Assembly (NCBI GenBank): GCA_037384885.1
Contig: JARRNO010000031.1
Coordinates: forward strand, 1 to 13,221
Direction of reading: 5' to 3'
Length of the DNA stretch: 13,221 bases
Origin: JARRNO01 sp037384885
GTDB lineage: Bacteria > Acidobacteriota > UBA4820 > DSQY01
This document shows, piece after piece, positions 11,673 to 13,221 of the stretch (its first letter is position 1; the number at the start of each line of letters is the position of its first letter). Made by a program: the position numbers and the translations under genes. Below the pieces are notes generated by a model that was not told the DNA's origin, made no database searches, and worked only from the letters and a program-made list of their open reading frames with translations.

Positions 11673-13221
11673 ATGAAGGCCATTTCATATGCTTATGGAA
11701 AAAACCATTGGGAACTCGATCCCGATCTGAAAGCCGTCCTGGGAAGCTACTGGCCGGACATGACGTCCTGTGCTCCCGGCCTCCGCCGCTTCGGCGCCCT
11801 GGCCGGAAAAAGAATTTACGAAACCGCCTACCACGTCGACCATGAAGCTAGGCCGGTCCTGGTCATGCACGACCTCGATGGAAGGCGCGTCGATAGAGTC
11901 CGGCTGAGCCCCGCCCACGAGGCGCTGCTCAAGGACCTGTCCTTCATCAACCGGCCCCCTTATGAAGGCGGCTCCTGGCATCATCATTTCGCGCTGGGAT
12001 ACATGCTGGCCGATCCGGGCCTGTACTGCATCCTGACTATTACCAACCAGACCGTCTTCGCCATACTAAAATACGCCCCCGAGCACCGCGACTGGAGCGC
12101 CAGGCTGTTGGCGGGCGACGGGTGGGGCGCGACGTGGATGACCGAATCCCAGGGAGGAAGCGATCTTGGAGCGAACACCACCCGGGCGGCCCAGAAGGGC
12201 GAGGGATGGCGGCTGGAAGGAGAAAAGTATTTCTCCAGCGGGGCTGGTCTGACAGATCTGGCGCTGGTCAGCGCCCGGCCGGATGGAGCGCCCGGCGGAC
12301 CGAAGGGGCTCGCCCTTTTCCTTGTCCCGAGGCTGAATTCGGAAGGAGAACTAAACTTTCAGGTCCGGAGGCTGAAAGATAAAAGTGCGACGAGGTCCGT
12401 GCCTTCCGGCGAGGTCGAGTTCCACGGCGCCGAAGCCTTCCTGGTCGGGGAACCGGGCCAGGGTATCTACTACATCCTCGAGAATCTCAACCTCTCTCGT
12501 CTGGCGAACGCAGTGGCCGCCATGGGAATCGCCAGAAAATCCCATTTCGAAACGGCTTTCCGCGTGCAGCGGCGCCGGGCTTTTGGAAGATCACTCCATG
12601 CCCATCCGCTGGTTGCACGAGATCTGACCGACATGGCGGTCCGGATGGCCGGCGGTACCGCCTTGGCCTTTCACGCCGTCCAAGCTTTTTCGGCGGCCGC
12701 AGAAGAACGTCCACCATATTCCCGCGCCTACCACTACGCCAGGTTTCTTACGCACTTGGCCAAGAACCGGACCGCACGCCACGCCTCCGCCGTAACGCAG
12801 CTCGCCATGGAACTCTTCGGCGGCATAGGCTTCCTGGAGGAATATGCCGTAGCCCGCTGGCACCGGGAGGCCCTGATCACGCCCATTTGGGAAGGGCCCA
12901 GCAATATCCAGGCTTTGGACATGCTTGAAGCGGTTCATAAAAAGAAGGCCTACGAGCCGTTTCTGGAAGAATTCACCCCGCTGCTCGAGAAGGCCGGGCC
13001 CACTCGCGCCGGGCGGGGTTTGCGCTTACTGGAGACCACGGTAACACGGCTTCGGTCGGCGAAGCCCGAAGAAGCGCAATGGGGGGCTAAGACGGCCCTT
13101 ACCGAGATGGCGGATGTGGCGCAGTCCGCCCTGTTGTGGTCCCTGGCCGAGCGGGAGGGAGGCCGGTACGAGAAGCTGGCGGAGCTCTACACGGCAAGAT
13201 TCGTTGAAAGCCGCGGCTATC
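11673..13221 (+). CDS. AidB-like acyl-CoA dehydrogenase (3' end outside window)
   Basis: The frame is open from 11673 to the last base (516 codons). It is an FAD flavoprotein of the acyl-CoA dehydrogenase superfamily, AidB-like branch. The motifs include TESQGGSD (157-164) with following ANTT, EGEKYFSS, RLKDKSATRS (233-242), RRAFGR (301-306), LFGGIGFLEEY (381-391) and IWEGPSN (405-411) with Glu407 at the position of the catalytic base. The N-terminal helical domain (1-150) is longer than in short-chain enzymes, as in AidB (541 aa). It may oxidise an acyl-CoA or be an AidB-type protein with unknown natural substrate; the sequence does not decide. ATG 11673 has GGGAG (11662-11666) 6 nt upstream and is preferred to ATG 11646, which has no ribosome site. 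The 171-bp gap to the divergent lipoprotein gene holds its promoter. Confidence 0.92.
   Translation, partial: MKAISYAYGKNHWELDPDLKAVLGSYWPDMTSCAPGLRRFGALAGKRIYETAYHVDHEARPVLVMHDLDGRRVDRVRLSPAHEALLKDLSFINRPPYEGGSWHHHFALGYMLADPGLYCILTITNQTVFAILKYAPEHRDWSARLLAGDGWGATWMTESQGGSDLGANTTRAAQKGEGWRLEGEKYFSSGAGLTDLALVSARPDGAPGGPKGLALFLVPRLNSEGELNFQVRRLKDKSATRSVPSGEVEFHGAEAFLVGEPGQGIYYILENLNLSRLANAVAAMGIARKSHFETAFRVQRRRAFGRSLHAHPLVARDLTDMAVRMAGGTALAFHAVQAFSAAAEERPPYSRAYHYARFLTHLAKNRTARHASAVTQLAMELFGGIGFLEEYAVARWHREALITPIWEGPSNIQALDMLEAVHKKKAYEPFLEEFTPLLEKAGPTRAGRGLRLLETTVTRLRSAKPEEAQWGAKTALTEMADVAQSALLWSLAEREGGRYEKLAELYTARFVESRGY

Noticed and set aside
1..13221. CRISPR array, tRNA/rRNA genes, insertion sequences, attachment sites, riboswitches
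   Set aside because: No regularly spaced repeats, transposase or integrase motifs, cloverleaf-like segments or long structured leaders were found on reading both strands; gaps between genes are all under about 215 bases.

Overview
The window is a densely packed bacterial chromosome segment, GC-rich by eye, from a Gram-negative organism. The Gram-negative call rests on a Kdo transferase (waaA, for lipid A/LPS) and a lipoprotein with TonB C-terminal domains. The lineage cannot be fixed from sequence alone. A LipM-type (cysteine) octanoyltransferase, a YihY protein with a long cytosolic tail, an AidB-like acyl-CoA dehydrogenase and two small proteins resembling myxobacterial/delta-type or acidobacterial families suggest a deep-branching Gram-negative phylum (Acidobacteriota, Nitrospirota, Methylomirabilota or former Deltaproteobacteria). 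This is inference. No rRNA, tRNA, CRISPR, insertion sequence or phage gene was seen, and the region reads as core genome.

Layout. 1-540: C-terminal part of an EamA/DMT transporter (+). 556-1356: rsmA (ksgA), 16S rRNA dimethyltransferase (-). 1497-3451: hslV-hslU, the ATP-dependent HslUV protease, overlapping at GTGA (+). 3474-4127: small two-domain protein of unknown function (-). 4251-6848: apparent three-gene operon (+) of a divergent 2-hydroxyacyl-CoA dehydratase (HgdB)-like protein, a LipM-type octanoyl/lipoyl transferase (overlap TGATG), and a UPF0173 metal-dependent hydrolase. 6888-8111: waaA (-). 8209-8949: rsmE, 16S rRNA m3U1498 methyltransferase (+). 8912-9307: small protein with two similar halves (-), overlapping the rsmE 3' end. 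9520-10833: YihY/UPF0761 membrane protein (+). 10828-11501: TonB-domain lipoprotein (-) whose second TonB domain lies in the -1 frame. 11673 to the window end: AidB-like acyl-CoA dehydrogenase (+), cut off by the edge.

Genes alternate in orientation with short gaps (none above about 215 bases), so several divergent promoter regions can be read. Many show a sigma70-like TTGNCN, 17-bp spacer, TAYAAT-like pattern. A recurring trait is very short or absent 5' leaders. rsmA, rsmE and yihY have no Shine-Dalgarno sequence and carry a -10-like hexamer 6-7 nt before the ATG, as leaderless mRNAs do. hslV and the 8912-9307 gene have predicted transcripts that start at the Shine-Dalgarno itself.

The most interesting points are: (1) the TonB-domain lipoprotein, whose two TonB_C domains are joined by an exactly placed canonical -1 slippery heptamer, which is either programmed frameshifting or a lesion/assembly error; (2) the two 16S rRNA methyltransferase genes that look leaderless; (3) the HgdB-like protein that has lost two of the expected cluster-ligand cysteines and is translationally coupled to a lipoylation enzyme. 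No clear defence system, mobile element or gene-cluster novelty was found.
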